Shown here: one piece after another, positions 19,672 to 30,708 of the stretch
Position numbering within the stretch: position 1 is the first letter of the stretch
Layout of the letters: every line of letters starts with the position of its first letter
Assembly (NCBI GenBank): GCA_963576735.1
Contig: OY755187.1
Span: 7,192,001 to 7,256,000, forward strand
Source of the DNA: Bedellia somnulentella
Lineage: Eukaryota; Arthropoda; Insecta; Lepidoptera; Bedelliidae
Reading direction: 5' to 3'
DNA length: 64,000 nucleotides
Translations under genes and position numbers: made by a program
The notes under the pieces: generated by a model
Told to the model about the DNA's origin: nothing
The model's database searches: none
Seen by the model: only the letters and a program-made list of their open reading frames with translations

Positions 19672-21485
19672 GTACACCAGGCACTAATGTAAACCCGGAT
19701 ACGCATACAGATGAAATATGTATAAAAGAAAGCCTTCAATCCCGATTTGATGATAGCCAACTGCTTATAGGTGAAAATGTTGCCAAAGATGATAGAGTTA
19801 GGCTAGTTGGGATTCTTAATGGTTACAGACACTGCTTCGCAAATAATTTGGCCAGCTTAGGCTGCACTAATGCAACCGAGATGAAAATAGAGTTAAGTAA
19901 CGAGCGTCCAGTCGTCTATAGACCCTATAGATTGTCACATCACGAACGCGAAAAGGTCCGCACAATGATAGATGAGATGTTACAGGCTGGAATAATTAGG
20001 GAATCAGTTTCTAATTACGCCAGTCCTATTATACTCGTGCGCAAGAAGGATGGTGGATTACGGCTTTGCGTCGATTACCGATTACTTAACTCTATCACAA
20101 TAAAAGAGCGATATCCTATACCCGTGATAGAAGATGAGGTAGCTCGTCTGGCTGGCCAGGCGTGGTTCATCACGCTAGATCTAATGTCCGGATACTATCA
20201 AGTACCAATCGCAGAAAGTAGTAAGTATTTAACGGCGTTCGTCACGCCGGACGGCCAGTACGAGTATAATCGTATGCCGTTTGGATTGGCAAACGCGCCA
20301 GCAGTGTTTCAGCGCATGATGAACCATGTCCTGGGCCCGGCCAGATTCAACAAAGCTACAGTATATATTGATGACCTTCTAATCTTTGGTAAAACCTCTG
20401 CGGAATGCTTAAACAGGTTAGAAGAAGTCCTTTTGCTTTTAAAAAGAGCCAATCTCAAGCTTAATTTGTCGAAATGTAGTTTCTTGCAGAATGAGATTAG
20501 TTATTTAGGTTTCGAAATTAGTTCGGCAGGTATACGCCCTGGTAAAACCAAAATTCAGAGTGTCGAAGATTTTCCCAGACCTGAAAACGTGCACAATGCT
20601 CGACAATTCCTTGGGCTGGTGAGTTACTTTAGAAAGTTCATACAAGGATTTGCCCAATTAGCTCAGCCGATTACAAAATTACTCAAAAATAACGCTGAGT
20701 GGGAGTGGGGAAATGAGCAGGAAGAGGCTTTCGCTACCCTTAACCATAAACTGATTGATAGACCAGTACTGGCAATTTATGATCCTGTAGCGGAGACCGA
20801 ACTCCACACGGATGCGAGCAGGTTAGGAATTGGTGGAATACTCTTACAGCGTCCTAAGGGAAGTTGTGGTTCTTTTCATCCGGTGGCGTATTACAGTCGC
20901 CAAACTACGCCGGAGGAGAGGAACTTCCACTCCTATGAATTGGAAACGTTAGCAGTAATATGCTCGCTTAAAAAGTTAAGGGTGTACTTATTAGGAAAAC
21001 CATTTAAAATAGTAACCGATTGTAGTGCGCTCCGCTCCACCTTTGAAAAACGCGATCTTATACCAAGAATCGCTAGGTGGTGGTTGGCACTACAAGAATT
21101 TCAGTGTACGGTAGAGTATAGGGCCGGAACTAAAACGGGACACGTCGATGCCCTATCTAGAAATCCCATTGGAGATCCTGAGACAGTATGTCCGGAGCAA
21201 TATTCTGCTGTTATGACGATTAGCAACGATGACTGGCTTCTTACTTTGCAAATGGGCGATTCGGAGTTATGCCGTATTCGCGATATTGTGAGTAGCAATC
21301 TAGACCCCAAAGGCCTGGAATACATAAAATCCAATTATGTTTTACGGGATAATAAATTATTTCGATGCTTAGGAGGTGATAAGGAATGTGTGAAGTGGGT
21401 AGTCCCGAAGGGTGCCAGGTGGCAGATATGCAAGCGTAATCATGATGATATTGGTCACGTTGGTTTTGAAAAAAACTTTAGATAG
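19584..21485 (+). CDS. pol: Ty3 Pol segment 2: reverse transcriptase, RNase H, integrase zinc domain
   Basis: An open frame from 19542, true homology from about 19584. The reverse transcriptase spans about 19900-20560 with YRPYRLSHHEREKV, LRLCVDYRLLN, MPFGLANAPAVFQRMM and the catalytic YIDD at 20364-20375. A connection domain follows, then RNase H with ETELHTDASRLGIGG near 20805 and FHSYELETLAVI near 20930. The final part is the integrase N-terminal zinc-binding start (HDDIGHVGF at about 21440). It copies the RNA to DNA and degrades the template. The frame changes at the A7 run 21469-21475 and stops at 21485. Confidence 0.9.
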   Translation, partial: NDNAMCGIQENFIFARAERVQAVYRLSDVGTPGTNVNPDTHTDEICIKESLQSRFDDSQLLIGENVAKDDRVRLVGILNGYRHCFANNLASLGCTNATEMKIELSNERPVVYRPYRLSHHEREKVRTMIDEMLQAGIIRESVSNYASPIILVRKKDGGLRLCVDYRLLNSITIKERYPIPVIEDEVARLAGQAWFITLDLMSGYYQVPIAESSKYLTAFVTPDGQYEYNRMPFGLANAPAVFQRMMNHVLGPARFNKATVYIDDLLIFGKTSAECLNRLEEVLLLLKRANLKLNLSKCSFLQNEISYLGFEISSAGIRPGKTKIQSVEDFPRPENVHNARQFLGLVSYFRKFIQGFAQLAQPITKLLKNNAEWEWGNEQEEAFATLNHKLIDRPVLAIYDPVAETELHTDASRLGIGGILLQRPKGSCGSFHPVAYYSRQTTPEERNFHSYELETLAVICSLKKLRVYLLGKPFKIVTDCSALRSTFEKRDLIPRIARWWLALQEFQCTVEYRAGTKTGHVDALSRNPIGDPETVCPEQYSAVMTISNDDWLLTLQMGDSELCRIRDIVSSNLDPKGLEYIKSNYVLRDNKLFRCLGGDKECVKWVVPKGARWQICKRNHDDIGHVGFEKNFR

Positions 21486-22269
21486 AATAAAACAAAAATA
21501 CTGGTTCGCGAAGATGAAAAAGTTCGTAAAAAAATATGTGGGAGCATGCATTGAGTGTGCATATTCCAAAAAAGTTACAAACACGCGGGAAGGGCTTCTG
21601 CATCCTATTGAAAAGATTGAGAGACCCTTCCATACGCTGCATATAGACCACCTGGGACCCTTTGTTAGGTCAAAGACAGGTCACACTCACATTTTAGCCA
21701 TCGTAGATGCATTTACAAAGTTTCTATTTATAAGACCAGTCAAAAACACACAGACTCGGAACGTTATAAGGGCGTTGGAGGAAATATTTGATACATTTAG
21801 GGTACCTGAACGAATAATTAGCGATCGGGGTTCTTGTTTTACTTCGCACGCATTCCGAAGGTTCTGTCTGGACCGAGGAATTAAGCATGTGCTGAATGCA
21901 GTGGCGAGCCCAAGGTCCAATGGGCAAGTTGAGAGATACAATAGAACCATCCTCGACTCGCTCACAGCCCAGGGCCTTGGGTCGGATGAAAAGGAATGGG
22001 ATAGGAAGTTGGGGAGGATTCAGTGGGGACTTAATAATACAATACAAAAGACAATCGGCCGTACACCAGCCGAAGTTATGTTTGGGGTTGAGATGACAAG
22101 TGAGTATAACCCCATATTAAATCAAGTAACGGCCAAGTCACCAACTGGATCATCCCTAACGTCCATTCGTAGTGAGGTTAAAGATAGAATTGATAGGCTC
22201 AGAAAGCTCAAAAACTACGTTATGATCAGGGTAGAGTCCCAGCGCGTTCTTATAATAACGGTGACTTAG
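21470..22269 (+). CDS. pol: Ty3 Pol segment 3: integrase core
   Basis: Continues integrase in a new frame: CIECAYSKK completes the HHCC zinc domain. The catalytic core has HIDHLGPF (first Asp), IISDRGSCFTS (second Asp) and SNGQVERYNRT (Glu). It inserts the cDNA into the genome. Homology ends near 22205 at an A5 run, after which this frame reads unrelated residues to a stop at 22267. Confidence 0.88.
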
Positions 22270-22547
22270 TTAAGCTTACAAAGGTAGCTTTTCAAAATAA
22301 TGGAAAAAGCACAAAACTTATGCCTTCATACGAGGGTCCTTTTAAGGTTGTAAAAGTACTGGGTAATGATCGGTATAAGGTGGCTCCTATTCCTGGTTTT
22401 GAGGGAATGAAAAATAAGCGAAAGACCACAGTAGCCGCAGACAGAATTCGTCCATGGATTCATGTAGCCTCTCTAGAAATCGATGATGATAGTGATAACG
22501 AGCATTCTTATGACAATGACAATGATGTGGATGATTATGAGAATTAG
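22215..22547 (+). CDS. pol: Ty3 Pol segment 4: integrase C-terminal GPY/F module
   Basis: The integrase C-terminus in a third frame: YNNGDLVKL followed by YEGPFKVVKVLGNDRYKV, the GPY/F module that contacts DNA, then an acidic Asp/Asn-rich tail. No chromodomain is seen. It ends at TAG 22545-22547. Confidence 0.8.
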   Translation, partial: LRYDQGRVPARSYNNGDLVKLTKVAFQNNGKSTKLMPSYEGPFKVVKVLGNDRYKVAPIPGFEGMKNKRKTTVAADRIRPWIHVASLEIDDDSDNEHSYDNDNDVDDYEN

Positions 22548-23346
22548 TAATCGCAATTGTATGTTTTCTTTCTCGTTTCAGGTCAAGTGCTAGAAGACGC
22601 GGAAAAAGTGGGCGTGCTTAGCTTGGCCTGGAACGCAACAATTTGATTTCTTATGCTCCTGTGCATAAATGGTTACTTGGTTACAAGGTTATTTGGTTAC
22701 AAGGCTTTGCTAACTAGGTTACTTAGTTACAAAATTAAGCAATTTATTACAAGATTATTGATATATATACACATTTTTGTTTTTTTTTTTATTTTTTTTA
22801 GTTGTTAAAATATAGCTGATTGTGTGCATTTATTTAATTAAATACATACATACATAAATCCAAAATAATACAATATCATGTCATCTTAACCTACATTTTT
22901 GTTATTTATTTTAAAATTTACTATGTATAATCACACGACTACTTAAATATTCGTTATGTTACTTAAAATTCCCAATAATTACTTGTCAGGAACATTATAT
23001 CAATAAGATAATTCATGAAAATGTTATCAGTTTTGTGACTCATGAGTTTAAAGAAAATAGAAATCGAATATTAATAAAATGTTACATTAGATTTAAGTAA
23101 ATAATATTATGGTTATTCATATTCATACATGCACCTTGCTTGATTGTTATTTATTTAGAGTTTAGAACAATGTTATGAATGAATGAAAACTTTTGATCTT
23201 TAAATAAGAGGGATATTTAATTTGTATATTAATTAGTCTGTATTTACGCCATCTACACTGAGCGGGAATGTCCTTGAGTCCGAGTGTAAGGTTTTGGTTT
23301 CACCCGATACGTGCCTGAGGATATGCACGTCATCAGGATGGTCGAG
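22548..23346 (+). other. Ty3 region between pol and 3' LTR
   Basis: No env or other ORF. It contains a small tandem of GGTTAC(A)AGG-like units at 22669-22735 and otherwise AT-rich sequence. Confidence 0.5.
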
Positions 23347-23643
23347 TGTAAGGTTTTATTCTATTTAGTTCAGAGTTTTTTTACATTTAGAAATGAATTT
23401 AAGAATAAAAGTAACTTCACTGACCATTCTGGTGACGTTACAACCGACGAGTGTGTGTGTGTGCGTTAGTGGGTGGCGGTAGTGGACGCTTGAGGCGCAG
23501 GGACATTCTCGGTCGGACAGCGTGAGCGAACACATGTGTTAAGTTTTTGGATATAACTTTATGTTAATGTAATTTTATTTAAATTGAAAGAATACACGTG
23601 CTGTAAATATAAAAGGTGTTCATTATTTCCGAGGGTGATTACA
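23347..23643 (+). repeat. 3' LTR
   Basis: 297 bp, 296 of 297 identical to 16326-16622. The sequence just upstream is not a typical polypurine tract. Confidence 0.95.
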
Positions 23644-23647
23644 GTTG

Positions 23648-23706
23648 TACTTAGTCATGTGACAGTGTATTCGTTCAAAACGGCGATAGACCTGCCCCCT
23701 ATCACG
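23648..23706 (+). mobile_element. tRNA-derived SINE, 3' part
   Basis: Continues the SINE cut at 16325. The joined text matches the unsplit copy at 9284-9356. A repeat-A copy follows directly. Confidence 0.7.
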
Positions 23707-23833
23707 TGAGTACACTGTCTAAGCAAAACGTGGGTACCTTCTCTGGAAACTAGATGGCGCTTGCCATGTGAGTTCAGGAGTATTGGTATCTCTGCCAACC
23801 CCTTCGGGGATAAACGGCGTGAACGTTTATGTT
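23707..23833 (+). repeat. Dispersed repeat family A, copy 3
   Basis: Starts TACACTGTCTAAGCAAAACG, ends GGCGTGAACGTTTATG; it abuts the SINE end at 23706. Confidence 0.75.
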
Positions 23834-24785
23834 TTATGTTTATGTTACAATAATTGAACAGAACAATATACTTTAACAGATAAATCAACAACAGTATTCA
23901 CCTAACTTCATAATTTTTATAGATTTATTATGTTTTTAGCAGTAAAAGAACGCTTTGGCAGAATCTGTTTATTATTATTTTCAGATTTAATTTCTTTCAC
24001 ATCCTGCACATGTTGAGCTAAAACTAATTTTCTTCCTTTTATTGTCGTTTGTAGTTGGAATTGATGTCGTGTGTTATTGCTTGGAATCCAGTTTTTATAA
24101 TTAATTTGGCCATATTTAACTGAAAATACATAAAAAGAGTTCATTACTTACAACAATACAGTCATAAATTATCATCTGCTATTGTCAATGGCTATTGTTT
24201 TCTTTCTCTCTCACTAGTGCTGTCTTTTTTTACCGACTAGCGCTTACTTACTTCCACCCATGTGAATCATCAGCAAGTCACCAACTTTAAAAAATATTTA
24301 CAAAAAATAAATACTGCATACTAATGTTTTTTTTAAAAGATATACTTGTTTTATCCTCAATTAATAACTCTCAGTTTTTTTTTCTTTCTCGCAATTTAAA
24401 ATATTCCTTAGTGTATCCATGTAACAATGGATTAAGCTGTTAAGTTTCTAAGCGATCTTGTTAATAAGGTGGAAATGAATGAAATAAAAAACTACTGTGT
24501 TTTACTGTAGAATAAATTTAATTAAAAAAATAATCTCGTATGATTTCTTGTCTCTTTCGTTGAACCAAATGAAACACTCCACCATTTTGTGCTGGTAAAA
24601 CATGTTGCTCTTCTTCGACATCCCGAACATGACTAATAAAAGGTATACAGAAAAAAATAATTAGACTACAATGTATTGTGTTTATATTCGTATATTAACA
24701 CTTCGCTGCATAGTGTCAACTTAGAAAATAGGATTGACCACTAGATAGAGAATACGTCACGACGAGCAAGAAAAGGATAGCTAAA
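23834..24785. other. Mostly non-coding; possible small minus-strand exons
   Basis: On the minus strand a pyrimidine tract and acceptor near 24636 precede an open stretch reading HVRDVEEEQHVLPAQNGGVF to a stop near 24518. A second open stretch at 23917-24144 contains LVLAQHVQDVKEI, somewhat similar in spacing (QHV.DV). These could be terminal exons of a decayed gene. I do not recognise it, and no BEL 3' LTR was found here. Confidence 0.3.
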
Positions 24786-27700
24786 TTATAAAACTCTTAA
24801 AGATAGAAAGAGTACTGTACAATAACTAACAATGTATAAGTAACAATGAAAATATAAATATGTAGAAGGCTCTGTTAATTCAAACCATTGATCCATGCAT
24901 GTAGTTGTTTGTATTTGACAATTTCCATTATTATCTAATTTACAAAAGTTTTCTTCTGCACTCATTTGTTTAATAGGGCTATTTAGTTTGCATAAATAAA
25001 CATTTCTTTGGTGTAAGCACTGCTGTAGTTCATAATTATTAGTGTCTATGTATGCGTCCTTCGGTAAATTCATTGCAACATGAGATGCTCTTGGAATTAT
25101 TTGGATCATTCTGTCGTTAATATTGTGTGGGACAGCAATTAATTTATATAATTGGAAATTATCACGAATGATCAGAGGAAATTTGATTTCTAATATCACG
25201 TAGTCGTTAGTTATTCTTGATTTTACGCTTAAAAGCTTGTATATTTCGTGATAGCCGCTTGATATATCTTCTATCGGTAATGTAAGGTCCTTCGTGAGTT
25301 GGCTAGATATAATTTGCAACTCCTTTCGGAACTGTTCCGGGCTCAGAAGATGTATGTTAAAGCGCCCATGATAAATATCTAATAATGTGCTCAATAAGGC
25401 ATCTTGCACCCTCCTTAAATTTGATATTATGTTAACAGTGGTGATAGATGTCAGTGAAAAATCTTCAGATATGGTTAATCTACTAACTTGTAAGGTACCG
25501 TTGTCAATCGAGGTATCTAGTTTGTAAAGATGCTTGCTGATAGTTTTATGCTGATTCGTCATGATTTCTTCGGTTCTTTTCAAAAGGTTATATTCAGCTT
25601 CGATTACTGAGGTCTGATTTTTATAGAGCGTATATATATGTTTGGTATTTTCTTTTAATAATTTAATATCTTGTGTGTATTTTTCTGCGAATCCCTCATC
25701 CAATATACCGAACAAGCTGTTTGCAACATAACCCACGCCGTCGATAAGGCCGCGGCGCCGACGCTGTCTGGAGTGAAACCCGTCTCTTGTTTCAAATGCC
25801 TGATTCAGCAGAAGCTCATTGTAGTATTGTAATTCCTTTTGATCGTGTTCTAATTGTTTTAATATCATATTGCATCGTGTGTGGTCTTGAATTATCGCAC
25901 ATATCTTTTGTAAATATATTAAGTATTTTTCAGTTGCTCGAAATCCTTCCCAATAAGGAGCCATATTAAAGTAACTTATCATAGTCCAGTCATCGCGAAT
26001 AAGTCTTAAGTTCGCAACAGGGTCGAAATAAAGGGACTTGTTATTGTGATCAAACTTTGATAACGTGAACATAGCTTCTGAAGGTGATAAAATTGTCATG
26101 AATAGTAATAACGATATTGCCATAGAAATAAAACTTGTTTTCTGTGTGTTTTGCTTGACCTTGATAGGGGGGCGATTCCTGTCTTCTGATTTTGCTTCTT
26201 TATTGATTGCTTTTGAGTTTTGATTATTTTCGGTCTTAGTTGAAAGCGGTAACAATGATATTTTAGTGCTTGGTCTCTTCAGATACCCATTTTTAGTTTT
26301 TAAAGTAACTACTCTAACTAACCCATCGCTTCCTGGGTGAACTTCAACTACTCTTCCCATTGCCCATTTCCCCGCTGGAAGGTTCTCTTCATGGATGATA
26401 ACCACGTCTCCTATCTCAATGATTTTTCTCTGTTTTAGCCACTTACTTTTAGCCGACAGTTGCACGAGATATTCACTTTTCCAGTGTTTCCAAATATCTT
26501 CAAATGATCTTGTTATCAAGTTCCATCTTGTTCGAGCATCCTCAGCTGTTTCAATGACGTCACCACCTACTCTGGTTAGGCACTCCAAATCTTCAATGTT
26601 TTCCGTTAAATTACACAGAGGGCGACTGTTCAGACATGCTTCTAATTGAGACAATAAGGTAGAATATTCCTCAAATGTAAGTTTTTGAGAACCTATCACT
26701 CTCTTCAGGTGATACTTTAAACTACCCACGGCTTTCTCCCATAATCCCCCGGCAGAAGCCCAAGTTTGTGCATTAAAACGAAATTCTATCTTCATTTCTG
26801 TGATTTCTTTAAGAAAAGTGTCATTAAATATATGTTTCAATTGATCGTATCCTTCTTGTAATACCCGATTAGCTTTAATAAAATTGGTTCCGTTGTCGCT
26901 GTAAATATATCTTGGCGTACCCCTTCTTGCCGCCATCCGACGTAAGGCAGCCAGAAAGGCTTCGCTGGTTAATTCAGAAACTAATTCTAAATGCACGGCT
27001 TTAGTGACCATGCAGATGAACACTGCAATATATCCCTTTGTTGTCTTCGCTCCTCTCCCTTTATTTAATTTTATTTCTACAAATCCAGTGTAATCTACGC
27101 CCGTGTGATAGAACGGAGGAGCTGGGTTGCAACGTGCTTCTGGCAGGTCGCCCATCCTTTGAGCATTTAATTCAGGTTTATTCTTTCGGCAAATAACACA
27201 GTTTCGTAGTTGTTTTTTAGTAACGTTGACGCCTCCTACGATCCAAAATTTCCTCCGTATTGTAGATAATGTTAATTTTACTCCAAAGTGATATGTTAGT
27301 TCGTGAGCTTGGTCAATAATTAACAGTGTTAATCTGTGATTATGCGGAATTATCATAGGATGCTTTGTTTCAAATGGCAAATCAGCATTTCTCAATCTTC
27401 CTCCGACACGTAAAATTCCAGTTGAATCGAGATATGGCTGTAAATTTAATAGTTTGCTGTTCGTATTCACAGTTTGCTTTTTCTTTAAATTATTTATGTC
27501 ATCACTAAACTCGCAGTATTGTATATGTTTCACAATACGTAATTTTGCAGCGTTGAGTTCCGGTAAGGTAATATATGTAGGTCGCTGCACTCGACACGGT
27601 GTCAATGCTCTAATGACCCATGCTAAAATTAAAATGATTTTTGTAAATGAATTATATTTTTTTAACAATTTATTAATTATGCTTATATTATCATATTTTA

Positions 27701-28037
27701 TTACAACATTACATGATCTTTTTATTTCGTGATTTGTAGAGTAATTAATGCGTTGATAATTAATTTCTGAGAGCTCTGATAAATACGTGGGCCCTTTCCA
27801 CCACAATGATTGATTTTTAAGTTGGGAAAACGTTAAACCACGACTTGCTGCGTCGGCAGGGTTATCGTTGGTTTTTATATAATTCCAGTAGTCGGCTGGT
27901 ATAACTTCCTTAATCTTTTTTACTCTGTTTGTGACAAATGGTTTCCACCGGTTCTGATCTCCATGTAGCCATCCTAAAACAACCATTGAATCACACCATC
28001 CGTACAATTTAATTTCGTAGTTGCTAAAACATTCCAT
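24786..28037 (-). pseudogene. pol: BEL RNase H end, integrase and fused env-like domain
   Basis: 1083 codons without a stop. Residues 1-90: the end of RNase H (WCDSMVVLGWLHGD, NPADAASRG). About 200-300: integrase zinc domain (HELTYHFGVK, CVICRKNKPELN). About 300-470: catalytic core with GVDYTGF (D), YSDNGTNF (D) and AGGLWEKAV (E). About 520-610: DUF5641-like C-terminal domain (GDVVIIHEENLPAGKWAMGR). At about 650-670 there is a signal-like hydrophobic stretch (MAISLLLFMTILSPSEA). The rest resembles the F-type envelope of insect errantiviruses, with a furin-like RQRRRRG at about residues 755-765 (nt about 25747-25770) followed by a hydrophobic segment. The env part is shorter than F proteins usually are and ends in a hydrophobic tail, so its C-terminus is probably lost or shifted. 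Confidence 0.85.
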
Positions 28038-28073
28038 AACCTTTTTTGTTAGTTTTGCAAGTAGTTCAGCTCC

Positions 28074-29354
28074 TCATAGCTCTAATCTTGGTAATGATAC
28101 TGATTTGTTGTATGGTACTAATTTAGTTTTCGCCGCTATCAATACAACTGAACACTGAAATTCCTTAATAACCCTTGCGTATAAAACAGCAGCGTAAGCT
28201 TTTGTCGACGCGTCGCAGTAGCCATGAATTTCGAATTTGACTCCCTGTGACGTTCCGATCCAGCGTGGGATTTTAATATCATTAATGTTGTTGATGTCTT
28301 CTTTCATTTTAAGCCACTCCATTTTAAGTTTGCTAGGTAACTCGTCATCCCATTTTAAATTTTCGCGCCACACAGCTTGGAATAATAATTTTAACTTAGT
28401 AACTACCGGGGCTATCCAACCCAAAGGGTCAAATATTTTGGAAATCTCGGCTAATAATTTCCGCTTAGTGATTTTAGTGACTGGTTGTACGTTAATATTA
28501 TGTTGAAAAGAAAATTGATCTTCGTTTGTGTTCCATTGAACTCCCAATGTTTTTGATGATGAATCGAATTTAAAGTAATACAAGTCGTTTGAATGATTAA
28601 TATCTTCTCTGAGGTTTTTTAATAGTTGGGGTTCATTTGACGACCACTTCCTTAAAGTAAATCCTCCTGCTTTTAATAACTGATTCAACTGATAAATGTG
28701 CTTCTGACCTTGAAATATATCGTCACACCCATGGACAAGGTCATCCATGTACATCGATTTTTCGACTATTTTTGCGGCCTCGGGATAATTTTGTTTCTCA
28801 TCAGTGGCCAAACGTTTTAAAGTCATCATAGCGAGAAACGGTGCAGCTTTAGTGCCGTATGTTACAGTCATTAGTTGATAATCGGTTAATTTGTGATTAA
28901 ACGAGTCTCTCCATACTATTTTCTGCAGACTTTGAGCATTTTCGTTAATCATTATTTGTCTATACATTTTTTCAATATCGGCAGTATAGGCATATCGATA
29001 TTGACGGAATTTCAAAATTAATGATTGTAAATCTAATTGAAGGTTTGGCCCTTTATGCATTAAGTCATTGAGACCATTTCCGGAAGTTGTTTTTGCTGAT
29101 GCGTTGAATACCACCCGAACCTTTGTAGTGCTAGATTCTGCACGGAGCACTGCGTGATGGGGTAGGTAGCACTGTGTATTTGATGGGTCGTTATATGATA
29201 TCTTCATATGATTTAAATCAATGTATTCCTTCATAAAATCTTCATACTGTTTAGTTGATTCGGGCCGTTTGATAAGTGATTTTTTCGAATTATTAAATTG
29301 TGCAACTGCTAACGCTTTCGATGATCCTAATTCCTTCTCATATCCCTCTTTCAT
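28074..29354 (-). pseudogene. pol: BEL reverse transcriptase
   Basis: Contains CYLPHHAVLR, KVRVVFNASAKTTSGNGLND, TADIEKMYRQIMI, YGTKAAPFLAM and the catalytic SMYMDDLVHG, followed by the BEL connection region (TLGVQWNTNEDQF, ISKIFDPLGWIAP) and the start of RNase H (IHGYCDASTKAYAAVLY). The upstream end is marked by an in-frame TAG at 29370-29372. It ends with SLPRLEL at a TGA (28074-28076); the same frame then continues into the next segment, so this is a single nonsense codon. Confidence 0.9.
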
Positions 29355-29448
29355 AGGTATTCTTACTTCCTATCTTCCGTCTGGCCTACGTCGTGTGGTT
29401 TCTTGATAATATTCAATGTATTTCTGATCTTCTGAAGATAATTCGGGC

Positions 29449-30657
29449 TTATCGCTGATATCTTCTATCTCCCAAAAGTTTTTTATATCTTGTATCTGTG
29501 TATCTTATGACGTTACAGTGGAATGATTGTATTTTTCCGCAAAGTAACATCCCTAACTGTGTTCTTTGTGCGAGTGGTTCATACTGACTTCTTCCCCTTA
29601 TTAAACCCTCTTGCATGATACTGGAATAAATATCTGCCCCTAAGAGTAAATCGACTGGGCGACTTATATAGAACTCCTTGTCTGCTAAATCGATGTTGTA
29701 AATATGAGACCAATTTTGTTTAGGTAATGATGAATTTGGAAGATTTTTTATTAATTGATTCATTATAAGCACTTCGATGTTTAATGAGAAATTGTTATAT
29801 ATCGATTCGATAGTTATATTAAGTTTTCCTTTGCAGTTACTTTCGTTTTCTCCGACTCCAAAGATAACACCCTTACAATGCTGACGTTTTAAACCAAGTT
29901 GTTGAGCCGCGTGTTCAGTTATAAGCGATATTTGCGACCCTTGATCGATAAGGGCACGCATGACTTTGTATGATCCGTCGTTTGCTCTTAATTTAATCAT
30001 TGCTGTTGATAACAAGATCTCTGAGGCATTTTCTTGCGTAACATGCGATGTTCTTACTTGACTGTCATTTTGCTGATTCCGGTAAATCGGTCGTATGTTC
30101 GAACTAGCTGGATTTGAGGTCGTCGGCCTCCGAACTGTAGCGTCATGTATTAATGTATTATGGCAATCTCCACAAATGCGACAACGGCGTACTGAAAAAC
30201 ATGGTTTACCGTAATGTGAATAAAGCGTTCTTAGTTTCATTTCATTTGATTGTTCTATAATTTTTTGGCAACTGAATAAACCATGATCTAATTTACACAA
30301 TGGGCACTTGATAATTGGAGCTGTGACATAATAGGATTTATTAAACTGTTTTGGCGATTGGCTGTTGCGGTGATAAGTGGGATACTTGTTATAAGCGTTA
30401 GCGTTCATAGCGTGAGGCTTTTTAGGGTAGCCAGAGTAGTTGTTTGAGTTTAAATAGGTATCTTTCTGTGGTATATCCTGCTTTCTTCTGGATTGCTCAA
30501 GCATCGTGAATTTGTTCTCCAAGAATTCTAACAGTTCTTGTAAATTAGGTAGTTCTCTCGGCTGTTTTAATGACTCGACATAATCTGCATGGGTTTCATT
30601 ATCTAATTTTTGTGCAAGGATATGGACTATTATTGGGTCCCAAGTGCTTATATCCAC
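29449..30657 (-). pseudogene. pol: BEL Gag zinc fingers and protease
   Basis: Same frame as the gag core. The first part finishes gag (IIVHILAQKLDNETH). Cys/His clusters CPLCKLDHGLFSC and CRICGDCHNTLIH follow at about 30130-30310, then the aspartic protease with ALIDQGSQISLI at about 29920. The D-Q-G triad is a variant I recall from other BEL elements. The segment runs to SRPVDLLLGADIY and then leaves the correct frame near 29500, ending at 29449. Confidence 0.85.
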
Positions 30658-30708
30658 ACCTAAGTTCTTAATAGCATTAAGGCTCTCCTTTGTGGTGTCA
30701 TGAAGTTT

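Larger units (their letters stand above)
16326..23643 (+). mobile_element. Ty3/gypsy LTR retrotransposon, nearly full length
   Basis: Two 297-bp LTRs (TG...CA) differ by one base. They are flanked by a 4-bp direct repeat GTTG (16322-16325 and 23644-23647). The internal region carries gag, two CCHC knuckles, aspartic protease, reverse transcriptase, RNase H and integrase in that order, the Ty3/gypsy order. There is no envelope gene: 22548-23346 has no supported ORF. Pol is interrupted by three reading-frame changes, each at or beside a homopolymer run (19577-19581 T5, 21469-21475 A7, 22210-22214 A5). The LTR identity says the insertion is recent. A tRNA primer site is not obvious; TGG at 16633 is the nearest candidate. 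Confidence 0.92.
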
